From Bacteroidales bacterium (lineage in GTDB: Bacteria; Bacteroidota; Bacteroidia; Bacteroidales; VadinHA17): DNA of 64,000 nt. A model generated the notes under the pieces. The model did no database searches. It was not told the DNA's origin and saw only the letters and a program-made list of their open reading frames with translations. The position numbers were made by a program, and so were the translations under genes. The DNA is taken from positions 1 to 64,000 of the forward strand of contig JAIPBU010000020.1 in assembly GCA_021738535.1 (NCBI GenBank), written 5' to 3'. This document shows positions 46,911-54,584 of the stretch, piece after piece; position 1 is the first letter of the stretch; each line of letters begins with the position of its first letter.

Positions 46911-47435
46911 TCATACCCAATTTTTCCTGAACAGTCGGGCAAAGGCAAATGCCGTAGCAAAGATTGCCATCATAGTCACTATGCCGCCAACGGAGAAGAT
47001 GGCCATCCCGCTTAAGGCTGAACCGCTGGTGCATCCCCGGCCTATCTGAGAGCCCAGGCCAAACAAAATTCCACCGCCAAGTGCAAATAAAAGTCTCCTG
47101 CGTGAAGTTATCCGTGGGTTGTGCTCAACCTTTAGTTTTAATCTCCCTGCTATTGTTCCCGAAATGAATCCACCCACTATCATGCCAAGTACTTCAAAAA
47201 CAAGCCATGATTTCATTGGTGTGGGATGCGTCTCTTTGTAGGATGAATAAAAATCCGAGCTTTCAACATGTGAGGGAGCAACAGCGTCCACAACAGTTAC
47301 CACACTGGATTTTACCGCCCCGCTTGCACCCAGTCCCCTGCCACTGATAAAATTTGCTGCTATCAGGACCAGCCCAAGCAAAACACCTCCCAGGTAAGGA
47401 TTAATGTACTTTTTTGATTTGTCTTTTTTGGTCAT
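46911..47435 (-). CDS. YeeE/YedE-family half transporter (sulfur compound)
   Basis: This 174-aa membrane protein is the second YeeE half, with the motif GSQIGRGCTSGSALSGMA carrying the conserved Cys. An N-terminal cytoplasmic basic segment (MTKKDKSKKYINPYLGG) precedes the first helix. A polar periplasmic stretch (VAPSHVESSDFYSSYKETHPTP) separates helix 1 from the rest. It lies 16 nt after the PsrC gene. It probably pairs with the 196-aa protein to form a two-subunit sulfur importer. Confidence 0.85.
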   Translation of the reverse strand: MTKKDKSKKYINPYLGGVLLGLVLIAANFISGRGLGASGAVKSSVVTVVDAVAPSHVESSDFYSSYKETHPTPMKSWLVFEVLGMIVGGFISGTIAGRLKLKVEHNPRITSRRRLLFALGGGILFGLGSQIGRGCTSGSALSGMAIFSVGGIVTMMAIFATAFAFARLFRKNWV

Positions 47436-47451
47436 TTTTAAAAAGGTTTTA

Positions 47452-48393
47452 TTAGTACAGCCAGCGACTTACCTGGCCTGCATTTGCAATTATAAATCTG
47501 AACATTATGCCACCGAATAACACCAGTGTTGCCGGTATTACGGCAGGTATTTTAAACTTCGCCAGTTCAAGAGCTTCAAGTACTGCCGGTAATAATAAGC
47601 CAAGGAATACAACAAAGATCCAGAACTGTGCCGTGAATGGTCCGCCCAGGAAGAGCGATGCAGCATCAATCTGTACCTGTGTGCTTGCCAGGAAGCCCAT
47701 GAACATATGCACAATAAAAAATATTTCCACAATTATCAGTACCAGGTCTATACGCGAAAACAGCAAGCGCTCTTTGTGCGATTTGGAAAAAAGGATTATT
47801 ACAGCAGCACCCGTTGATAGTCCTGATGTCAGGAACAATGGACCCAGGATTGATGTATTCCATAATGGTCTTGCATTAAATGCAGAAAACAGTATGCCTG
47901 TATAAATGCCCAGTATTACCGATAGTACAAGGATCACCCAGGAAATCTTTATTATGTGTTTCCTGCAAAAGGCCTCGAAATCCTTTAACCACCGAAACCT
48001 CCAGTCCCAGTTGGGAAAAATGATCCTTATGTTGAGGGCTGCCCATATGAATGATAGCGGGGTAATTGCAAGAAGTGTCCAGGCACCCCAGGACATAGGT
48101 GATTGTAATTTGATTGTCGTATACAGCCTCCAGAAATATAACTGGTGCTTGAGATCAAGAAACAAGGCAAACAATCCAAGCACTAGAGCAACAGGAGCAA
48201 CAAATGGTGCATACTGCACTGCTCCCTTTAATTCTTTACCCCTGCCCAGGATGGTATAGAGGGCTGCAAAAAACAACACACCTGCTGCCAGCCCGCCAAG
48301 GAAAAGATACAGTGGTATCTGCCAGTGCCATATATGCAGCACAGGGTCAATGTTGGGATTCATTCTTCCGCTTATAATAAGCTCTTCTCTCAT
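47452..48393 (-). CDS. psrC: NrfD/PsrC-type membrane subunit
   Basis: This 313-aa integral membrane protein has about eight to nine helices and the NrfD/PsrC pattern (WHWQIPLYLFLGGLAAGVLFF at the N-terminus, LFLDLKHQLYFWRLYTTIKLQSPMSWGAW). It is the quinol-oxidising anchor that feeds electrons to the iron-sulfur subunit. It lies 15 nt after psrB. Symbol by analogy with polysulfide reductase; the substrate (polysulfide, thiosulfate or tetrathionate) is not settled. Confidence 0.88.
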   Translation of the reverse strand: MREELIISGRMNPNIDPVLHIWHWQIPLYLFLGGLAAGVLFFAALYTILGRGKELKGAVQYAPFVAPVALVLGLFALFLDLKHQLYFWRLYTTIKLQSPMSWGAWTLLAITPLSFIWAALNIRIIFPNWDWRFRWLKDFEAFCRKHIIKISWVILVLSVILGIYTGILFSAFNARPLWNTSILGPLFLTSGLSTGAAVIILFSKSHKERLLFSRIDLVLIIVEIFFIVHMFMGFLASTQVQIDAASLFLGGPFTAQFWIFVVFLGLLLPAVLEALELAKFKIPAVIPATLVLFGGIMFRFIIANAGQVSRWLY

Positions 48394-48408
48394 TATACTT
48401 TCTTTTTA

Positions 48409-48942
48409 TCAGGTTAGGAAAAATATCTGCGGATCAGTACCGGCCTCAGGTATGAGAGTTTTATATTTCCTGTTTTTTATCACCTTTGAGACCTCACTCC
48501 TTGGATCATCAAGGTCGCCGAAATATAAACACTTGGTAGGACACACTGCAACACAGGCAGGATCTTCACCTTCCTTAACAAGGTGTTCACAAAATGTACA
48601 CTTGTCAACATATCCTTCAGGATGAGAATACCTTGCATCATAGGGACATGAAGTAATGCACGCTCCACAGCCTATGCATTTATTATGCTCAACCAGGACA
48701 ATCCCTCCTTCCACTATATGACTTGCGCCCGTGGGGCAACATCTCACACAGGGTGCATTATCACAATGGTTGCATCTTTCTGATCTCAGCTCCATCTCCA
48801 GGTTAGGGTAGCTTCCTTCAACCAGTTCAACAACCCACTCCCGGGCATAGCCGTGAGGAACATTATTCTCAGCCTGGCAGGCCACAACACAGTCGCTGCA
48901 ACCAACACATTTCTTAGTATCTACCGCCATTGCATATCTCAT
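48409..48942 (-). CDS. psrB: Iron-sulfur electron-transfer subunit (PsrB-like)
   Basis: This 177-aa protein has four cysteine clusters for [4Fe-4S] centres: CVGCSDCVVACQAEN, CNHCDNAPCVRCCPTGA, CIGCGACITSCPYDA and CTFCEHLVKEGEDPACVAVC. This is the arrangement of DMSO-reductase-family B subunits. It wires electrons from the quinol-binding PsrC to the molybdenum subunit. It overlaps psrA by 4 nt. Confidence 0.93.
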   Translation of the reverse strand: MRYAMAVDTKKCVGCSDCVVACQAENNVPHGYAREWVVELVEGSYPNLEMELRSERCNHCDNAPCVRCCPTGASHIVEGGIVLVEHNKCIGCGACITSCPYDARYSHPEGYVDKCTFCEHLVKEGEDPACVAVCPTKCLYFGDLDDPRSEVSKVIKNRKYKTLIPEAGTDPQIFFLT

Positions 48943-51173
48943 GACACTTTCTCGTTTTTAGCAGGCTCAAACCTGAATTTCACAAAATTGCCACGCATAC
49001 CGGTTCCTCCCATAACAGGGTCTGTATGAACCTTTGTTATCAGTTCAGCATCACTGGCACCCTTTCCATAGGCCCTGCTGAGCTTTTTGTTATCATGGCC
49101 AAAACCATGAACCATGAATACCGAATCCCATCGTATCCTTTCTGTTATCCTCACTTTTATGGGAAATTTTGAAACTATCCCGTCCTGGTTCTCAAGATAA
49201 ACTTCCTGCCTGTTTTTAAGGCCCCATAATTTGGCAACCCTGGGATTGACCCAAACAGAATTCTCCTCCATTATGTCAGTAAGGTTAATATTATTGCTGG
49301 TACGACTGAAAGTATGGGAAGGAGCCCTCCCGTAGATCAGCCGATAGTATCCGCGTGGAGGCTCTTCATGGGCTGTATAAACAGGCAGCGGATCAAAACC
49401 TTCCTGTGCCATAGCAGTACTGTATAGCTCAATTTTCCCGGTATTGGTATAAAATTCGAAATCCTCTCCCTCCAGGAAATACAAGGGATATGAGCGCTTA
49501 AATGTTTTGACTCCTTTACTCTTCATTTCTTCAAGTGATGACCCTACCTGCTTAAGCTGCCAGTCAAGCATCTCTTCAATGTTATTCCAGCTGAAGTATT
49601 CTTCAAGCCCGAGTCTTTTTGCCAGCTCCTTTGCCATCCAGTAAGCCGGTTTGGAGTCATATTTGGGTTTTGCCGCCGGCATTCGTACAGCTATGGCCGG
49701 CTCACGGTGAGGACTGTTACGTATAGTATCATATCTTTCAAGGTATGTACATTCCGGCAATACCACATCGGCATAACCGGTAATCTCCATAGGCATTGTA
49801 TCAACTACAACAAGCAGTTCAAGTTCATTAATTGCATCTATGGTCTTTTGCTGATCGGGAAGTGTCTTTAACAAATTGGTGCCGTTAACAATCCACGTTT
49901 TGAAATTACATGCCTTGCTGAGTGAGGGAATGGTAGCATCACATATTCCTGAAGCAATTGTTTCATAAGCAAGGTTGTACTTACCTGGATAAGCATCCTT
50001 CCAGTTTTTCTTTGGTTCAGGATAAGGTGGATGTGGCCAGGATGGTATATCAACCGATTCAGGAACATAAAAACCGCCTCTTCTTCCCCATGAGCCCAGC
50101 AATGCATTAAGAATGGCTATAGCTCGCTCCCTCTGTGTATCATCACCATACCATGTTACATGTCGACCCGGGTGTACGATAACAGACGGAGCAGAATCAG
50201 CCATTTCGCGGGCCGACTCCCTTATAATCTCAGGCTTAAGAGTGGTAATACCGTAAGCCCACTCAGGTGTCATATTTTTTACATGCTCCTTTAAGTAATC
50301 AAACCCATAGGTATATTTCTCAACATAATCCCTGTCATACCAGCCTTCACTGATTATTACATTTATCCATGCCAGAAGCAGGGCCAGGTCAGTGGAAGGC
50401 TTAATAGGTAACCAGTATTTGGACTTACTGGCAGCTGTGCTGTAACGAGGATCAACTGTAATCACAGACGCACCCTTATCTATAGCATCAGACATCTCCT
50501 GTACCTGTCCGTTATGCATATTCTCCCCCAGGTGTGAACCTATCAGGACAAGGCACCTCGTATCTCTTATATCAGTACGTTCAGGGCTTTGTACACCCTC
50601 TCCAAAGGTCATATGGAAAGCCACCTCACGTGGTCCCCTGCACTGGGCATATGATGGAGCAGCTATACTATCCGAACCAAAAGCACGTATCAGGTTGCCA
50701 AAATATTTCCCCCCGGAACCGTGTGTAAGCAAGGCCGTACACTCATTACCATACTTCTCCCCTATACTCTTCATTTTATCAGCTACGTAGTCCAGTGCTT
50801 CGTCCCAGCTGGCCTCTCTAAAGACCTGTTTACCCCTTTCTTCGGTTCTTATAAGAGGCGTCTTAAGCCTGTCCTCGTCATAGTACATACCTGCCCCGGC
50901 TGTACCGCGCGGACAAAAACGTCCGTTACTGTGCTGATCCTCCTGGTTACCGGTTATCTGCTTTATTTTTCCTTCTTTGTCCTGAGATACCCAACCGGCA
51001 CATTTCCAGAAACACACCTCACAATAGGTTGGTGTTCTTGTCATGCCACCGGTAAGCAGGCTGCTCTCATCCTGCAAAAAAGTATTTGTAAAAGCATTAA
51101 TGGCAGGATTGCTCATGACCAGGCCTCCAAGGCCCAGACCCGCTATCTTAATAAATTCTCTCCTGTTCGCCAT
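48939..51173 (-). CDS. psrA: Molybdopterin oxidoreductase, polysulfide/thiosulfate reductase type (PsrA/PhsA-like)
   Basis: This 744-aa catalytic subunit starts with a twin-arginine signal (MANRREFIKIAGLGLGGLVM), so it is exported folded. An N-terminal [4Fe-4S] motif (YCEVCFWKCAG ... GRFCPRG) precedes the molybdopterin domains; CRGP in SYAQCRGPREVAF is a likely position for the Mo-ligating Cys. Length and operon (A-B-C) fit polysulfide, thiosulfate or tetrathionate reductases. Next to YeeE transporters, a rhodanese homologue and a divergent sulfide:quinone oxidoreductase, a sulfur substrate is the best inference. Confidence 0.9.
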   Translation of the reverse strand: MANRREFIKIAGLGLGGLVMSNPAINAFTNTFLQDESSLLTGGMTRTPTYCEVCFWKCAGWVSQDKEGKIKQITGNQEDQHSNGRFCPRGTAGAGMYYDEDRLKTPLIRTEERGKQVFREASWDEALDYVADKMKSIGEKYGNECTALLTHGSGGKYFGNLIRAFGSDSIAAPSYAQCRGPREVAFHMTFGEGVQSPERTDIRDTRCLVLIGSHLGENMHNGQVQEMSDAIDKGASVITVDPRYSTAASKSKYWLPIKPSTDLALLLAWINVIISEGWYDRDYVEKYTYGFDYLKEHVKNMTPEWAYGITTLKPEIIRESAREMADSAPSVIVHPGRHVTWYGDDTQRERAIAILNALLGSWGRRGGFYVPESVDIPSWPHPPYPEPKKNWKDAYPGKYNLAYETIASGICDATIPSLSKACNFKTWIVNGTNLLKTLPDQQKTIDAINELELLVVVDTMPMEITGYADVVLPECTYLERYDTIRNSPHREPAIAVRMPAAKPKYDSKPAYWMAKELAKRLGLEEYFSWNNIEEMLDWQLKQVGSSLEEMKSKGVKTFKRSYPLYFLEGEDFEFYTNTGKIELYSTAMAQEGFDPLPVYTAHEEPPRGYYRLIYGRAPSHTFSRTSNNINLTDIMEENSVWVNPRVAKLWGLKNRQEVYLENQDGIVSKFPIKVRITERIRWDSVFMVHGFGHDNKKLSRAYGKGASDAELITKVHTDPVMGGTGMRGNFVKFRFEPAKNEKVS

Positions 51174-51228
51174 TGGTAGTGAATATTTATACTAGATATA
51201 TCTAGATGTTTAGATATTTATCTTTATG

Positions 51229-51236
51229 CAAATATA
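51229..51236 (-). promoter_or_regulatory. psr operon -7 promoter box
   Basis: On the minus strand this is TATATTTG, an exact TAnnTTTG box, 55 nt before psrA. CAAA on the plus strand (TTTG) lies 17 nt further up, closer than the usual 19-21. A perfect palindrome CTAGATATATCTAG (51192-51205) lies between it and the start codon. Confidence 0.6.
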
Positions 51237-51297
51237 AATATTCATTGTTAATTCAAAAACAATTCTGTGATTTTTTTAACAGCAGCATATTTAATTA

Positions 51298-51313
51298 AGT
51301 GATAAATATCATT
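51298..51313. promoter_or_regulatory. Crp/Fnr-type operator, site 1
   Basis: AGTGATAAATATCATT fits the TGTGA-N6-TCACA half-site geometry of Crp/Fnr-family regulators. It is 14/16 identical to site 2 and lies about 80 nt upstream of the predicted psr start. Confidence 0.65.
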
Positions 51314-51374
51314 GGGGGCTGCAGTGAACAATTTGCTCCTGTAAGGCGTTGTATTTATTAATGTTACATTATAA

Positions 51375-51390
51375 AGTGACAAATATCACT
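51375..51390. promoter_or_regulatory. Crp/Fnr-type operator, site 2
   Basis: AGTGACAAATATCACT has perfect half-sites AGTGA/TCACT around a 6-bp centre. It lies about 75 nt upstream of the predicted sqr start, mirroring site 1 on the other side of the divergent promoter region. Confidence 0.75.
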
Positions 51391-51444
51391 GTTAATAAAT
51401 TAACAAACACACTCATTTAAATATTTATATATATAAAAGTATAT

Positions 51445-51452
51445 TACTTTTG
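51445..51452 (+). promoter_or_regulatory. sqr operon -7 promoter box
   Basis: TACTTTTG is an exact TAnnTTTG box, 40 nt before sqr. No good -33 box is seen, which would fit a need for an activator at site 2. Confidence 0.6.
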
Positions 51453-51492
51453 TTATAGTTATCAGTTTAAAAAAATATACAATTAAATAATT

Positions 51493-52725
51493 ATGAAGAG
51501 ATTACTTATTCTTGGAGCCGGTACGGGAGGTACCATAATGGCAAATAAAATGCGCAAGGAACTCTCACGTGAAGAGTGGAAGATCACTCTGGTAGACAAA
51601 GAAAAAACGCATTATTATCAGCCGGGCTTTCTATTTATTCCATTTGGTTATTATAAAAAGGAGGACGTTATTAAGCCGAAGCAGAATTTCATGCCTGCAG
51701 GTGTAGAAATTATTTACCACAACATTGAAAAAATTGAAGCAGGAGAGAATAAAATATTGCTTGAAAATGGTGAAGTAATAACATATGATATTCTCATAAT
51801 TGCAACGGGTACAAGAATTAACCCGGAAGAAACACCCGGGCTTCAAGGCGAACTCTGGCATAAGAAGATATTTGATTTTTATACTGTAGAAGGAGCCCTT
51901 GCCCTGTCAAACTTTTTCAAATCCTGGGAGGGTGGTGAACTGGTCATAAATGTTGCTGACAATCCAATCAAATGTCCTGTTGCCCCACTTGAATTTGCCT
52001 TCTTTGCCGATGCATTTTTCACTGAAAGAGGCATGAGAGACAAGGTAAGTATAACTTTCGTAACACCTCTCTCTGGAGCTTTCACCAAACCAAGAGCTTC
52101 AAAATTACTTGGTGGATTACTGGAGGAGAAAAACATTAATCTTGTAACGGATTATTTTCTTGGTGAAGTTGATAATGACAAGCAGGTTATTACTGATTTC
52201 GGTGGCAGGGAGATTAAATTTGACTGCCTTGTATCCATACCCCTCCACAGCGGAGCAGAAGTAATAGAAAAAAGCGGACTGGGTGATGATTTTGGTTTTG
52301 TGCCGGCAGACAAGCATACGCTGCAATCAAAAGCACATGAAAATATTTTTGTTATTGGTGATGCAGGGAATTTCCCAACATCAAAAGCAGGATCTGTCGT
52401 TCATTTCATGGCCGATATACTCCACGAAAACCTCATGTGTTATATTGAAGGACGCCAGTTTACCGGCAAGTATGACGGTCATTCGAACTGTTTTATAGAA
52501 ACGGGACACGGGAAAGGTGCATTGATAGATTTTAATTATGATACTGAGCCATTACCCGGGTTTTATCCACTTCCGGGTATTGGTCCGCTGGGCTTACTCA
52601 AACAAAGTCGTTTGAATCACTACGGCAAGTTATTTTTCAGGTGGATTTACTGGCATATTCTCCTGCGTGGCAAAGAAATGCCCATAGATACTGAAATGAC
52701 AATGGCAGGAAAAAAACTGGATTAA
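51493..52725 (+). CDS. sqr: Sulfide:quinone oxidoreductase-type flavoprotein
   Basis: This 410-aa protein has the FAD motif LILGAGTGGTIMANKM and SQR-type motifs: YYQPGFLFIPFG, ATGTRINPEETPG, NPIKCPVAPLEFAFFAD (Cys161) and FVIGDAGNFPTSKAGSVVHF. Cys245 and Cys333 are further candidates for the redox-active pair. SQR oxidises sulfide to polysulfide or sulfane sulfur and passes electrons to quinone at the membrane face. It opens a rightward operon with DUF1641, DsrC-like and DsrE2-like genes, which could accept the sulfane sulfur produced. Confidence 0.9.
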   Translation: MKRLLILGAGTGGTIMANKMRKELSREEWKITLVDKEKTHYYQPGFLFIPFGYYKKEDVIKPKQNFMPAGVEIIYHNIEKIEAGENKILLENGEVITYDILIIATGTRINPEETPGLQGELWHKKIFDFYTVEGALALSNFFKSWEGGELVINVADNPIKCPVAPLEFAFFADAFFTERGMRDKVSITFVTPLSGAFTKPRASKLLGGLLEEKNINLVTDYFLGEVDNDKQVITDFGGREIKFDCLVSIPLHSGAEVIEKSGLGDDFGFVPADKHTLQSKAHENIFVIGDAGNFPTSKAGSVVHFMADILHENLMCYIEGRQFTGKYDGHSNCFIETGHGKGALIDFNYDTEPLPGFYPLPGIGPLGLLKQSRLNHYGKLFFRWIYWHILLRGKEMPIDTEMTMAGKKLD

Positions 52726-52737
52726 AAGGATACGGCT

Positions 52738-53421
52738 ATGACAGAAAATAATATGCAACAACAAATAGATCAGATAAATCAGAAGCTGGATCTTATCCTG
52801 GAGGAAGCAGCACTGCAAAAACAAAACAGGGATACTGTTGTAGACCTTGTTGATGACCTTTCAATAGTAGGTAAGGATGCCTTTAAAGGTATGGTTGAAA
52901 GTCTAGATAATGCCGGCATTGAAGTTGACGGGGATGAAATTAACCATATGGTACTTAACATTATCAGGAATATCAGCAATATAAATATGCTCTTCCATAC
53001 AATGGAAAACCTTAGTGACCTGGTTAAGGACCTTTCCCCTATCGTCAGGCAAATGGGTATCGATGCTACGGATAAATTCAATGAATTTGATAAGAAAGGA
53101 TATTTTGAAATACTGAATCAAATCGGTATTGCAATGGACAAGACCATGTCCAGGTATTCAAAAGAAGACATAAAGAATCTTTCTGAAAACATGATTACAG
53201 TAATCGATACAATGATGGCCCTTACTGATCCTGCTGTAATGAGAAAGATTGAAATTTTTGCAACTACTTACAAGGAAATAGATCATGAGTCAGTTCCGGA
53301 GTATTCAATATGGAAGGTTATGAGAGAACTCAATAAACCCGATATGAAGAAATCAATAGGCTTTATTATGACTTTCTTAAAAAAAATTAATTCAGAAAGC
53401 GCTCGTACAGAGAAAGCTTAA
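52738..53421 (+). CDS. DUF1641-family protein
   Basis: This 227-aa helical protein starts with a coiled coil (NNMQQQIDQINQKLDLILEEAALQ) and ends with the DUF1641 pattern EYSIWKVMRELNKPDMKKSIGFIMTFLK. DUF1641 proteins often accompany SQR or formate dehydrogenase genes; their function is unknown, and a membrane-associated accessory role for the flavoprotein is plausible. It follows sqr by 12 nt. No signal peptide or metal motif is seen. Confidence 0.85.
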   Translation: MTENNMQQQIDQINQKLDLILEEAALQKQNRDTVVDLVDDLSIVGKDAFKGMVESLDNAGIEVDGDEINHMVLNIIRNISNINMLFHTMENLSDLVKDLSPIVRQMGIDATDKFNEFDKKGYFEILNQIGIAMDKTMSRYSKEDIKNLSENMITVIDTMMALTDPAVMRKIEIFATTYKEIDHESVPEYSIWKVMRELNKPDMKKSIGFIMTFLKKINSESARTEKA

Positions 53422-53500
53422 TAAAAAACCAGGGCTCATGAGCAGAACGGGTATTTTTGACTCTAAATAATTACAAATTAACAAATTAACAATAACAATT

Positions 53501-53812
53501 ATGGCAACAAAAACTTATGCAGGAGAAACTGTAAACGTAAACGAAGAAGGATATTTTACAGAACCTTCTCAGTGGAACAAAGAAATTGCAAAAGAGATTG
53601 CAAAAGAAGAGGGGATAGATCTCAATGACCAGCATTTTCAAGTACTTGAAATGCTGAGAGAAAAAAACGAAGCCGGAGAAAATCTTTCAATCAGGGGAAT
53701 TAATAAATCCGGAGTAGTGGACGTGAAAACATTTTACCAGTTATTCCCGGGGGCTCCCCTGAAAAAAGCAACAAAAATAGCAGGCATTCCCAAACCTGCA
53801 AGTTGTGTTTAA
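53501..53812 (+). CDS. DsrC/TusE-family sulfur carrier, single-cysteine form
   Basis: This 103-aa protein is a typical DsrC/TusE fold (GYFTEPSQWNKEIAKEIAKEEGI, HFQVLEMLREKNE, FYQLFPGAPLKKATKIAGIPKPASCV). The penultimate Cys (CysB) is present and would carry a persulfide. The position of CysA, where DsrC has GACKVAG, reads KATKIAG, so it is Thr here and no internal trisulfide can form. It therefore resembles TusE-type carriers, but its neighbours suggest dissimilatory sulfur relay and not tRNA thiolation. It lies 18 nt before the DsrE2-like gene. Confidence 0.88.
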   Translation: MATKTYAGETVNVNEEGYFTEPSQWNKEIAKEIAKEEGIDLNDQHFQVLEMLREKNEAGENLSIRGINKSGVVDVKTFYQLFPGAPLKKATKIAGIPKPASCV

Positions 53813-53830
53813 TCATCAAAAAATAATAAT

Positions 53831-54334
53831 ATGAGTGATAATAAACATCCTATAAAAAAAGTCAACATTATCTGTGCTAAAGGCAATATTGAAGATATAT
53901 ATGCAAGTCTTGTTATGGGTAATGGTGCTGTGATGGAAGGTATAGAGGCAAATCTTTTCTTTACTTTCTTCGGATTGGAAGGTATAGTAAAAAAATGGAT
54001 GAAAAAGCCCCACACTGCTGTAATAGGTAATCCCGCAATGCGTATGCCCGGGTTGGGCACACGTATGCCCACCCTCCTGGGAGTGATCCCCGGACTGGAA
54101 TCAATGGTTTCAGGAATGATGAGAAAACAAATGGATGAGCTTGATGTTCCTCCAATTGATGAGTTCCTTGACCTTTACACAGCCGGAGGGGGTAAAGTAT
54201 ATGCATGCAAACTTGCAATGGATATGTTCAAAATCAAGGAGGAAGAGCTTACTGATCATGTATCAGGAGTTCTGACAATAGGCGAATTCTATGAGCATGC
54301 AGGAGGAGAAGGATCACAGATAATCTTCACATAA
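53831..54334 (+). CDS. DsrE2-like sulfurtransferase
   Basis: This 167-aa protein fits the DsrE/DsrF-like family, DsrE2 branch: KKVNIICAKGNIEDIYASLVMGNGA, ANLFFTFFGLEGIVKKWM, GMMRKQMDELDVPPIDEFLDL, and GGKVYACKLAMDMFKI, the Cys that would take up sulfane sulfur. Hydrophobic stretches suggest membrane association, as in other DsrE2 proteins. It is the last gene of the sqr operon, ended by a terminator at 54373. It probably passes sulfur to or from the DsrC-like carrier. Confidence 0.87.
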   Translation: MSDNKHPIKKVNIICAKGNIEDIYASLVMGNGAVMEGIEANLFFTFFGLEGIVKKWMKKPHTAVIGNPAMRMPGLGTRMPTLLGVIPGLESMVSGMMRKQMDELDVPPIDEFLDLYTAGGGKVYACKLAMDMFKIKEEELTDHVSGVLTIGEFYEHAGGEGSQIIFT

Positions 54335-54372
54335 ACACAGATTGCACAGATTAGATCAGATTTCGCAGATAA

Positions 54373-54404
54373 ATGGCCGTCCTTATTGGATGGTCATTTT
54401 TTTT
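54373..54404 (+). terminator. Terminator of the sqr operon
   Basis: ATGGCCGTCC pairs with GGATGGTCAT (ten pairs with G-T wobbles) around TTATT and is followed by seven or more T. The bases that follow (54405-54540) hold a GC-rich CTCCGTAGCTTTAGCGAAGGAG inverted repeat of a common intergenic kind and no gene. Confidence 0.85.
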
Positions 54405-54548
54405 ACTCCTTCCTGCCGGCAGGTATGCTAAACTCACTCAAACTAACTCAAAACCTCTGCTCTCCGTAGCTTTAGCGAAGGAGGGTCATTCAAACTTAAC
54501 TATATTATGCAGCATAAAACCTTCTCTTTCATCTTTCCCAATAATTAC

Positions 54549-54556
54549 TACATTTG
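54549..54556 (+). promoter_or_regulatory. -7 promoter box of the symporter gene
   Basis: TACATTTG is an exact TAnnTTTG box 28 nt before the start codon; the leader would be only about 20 nt. The -33 box is weak. Confidence 0.6.
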
Positions 54557-54584
54557 TTGGAATTATAACCCAAAAATACCATAA

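Noticed and set aside
53809-54218. Opposite-strand ORFs over the dsrE2-like gene
   Set aside because: They are shadows of the strongly supported plus-strand gene.
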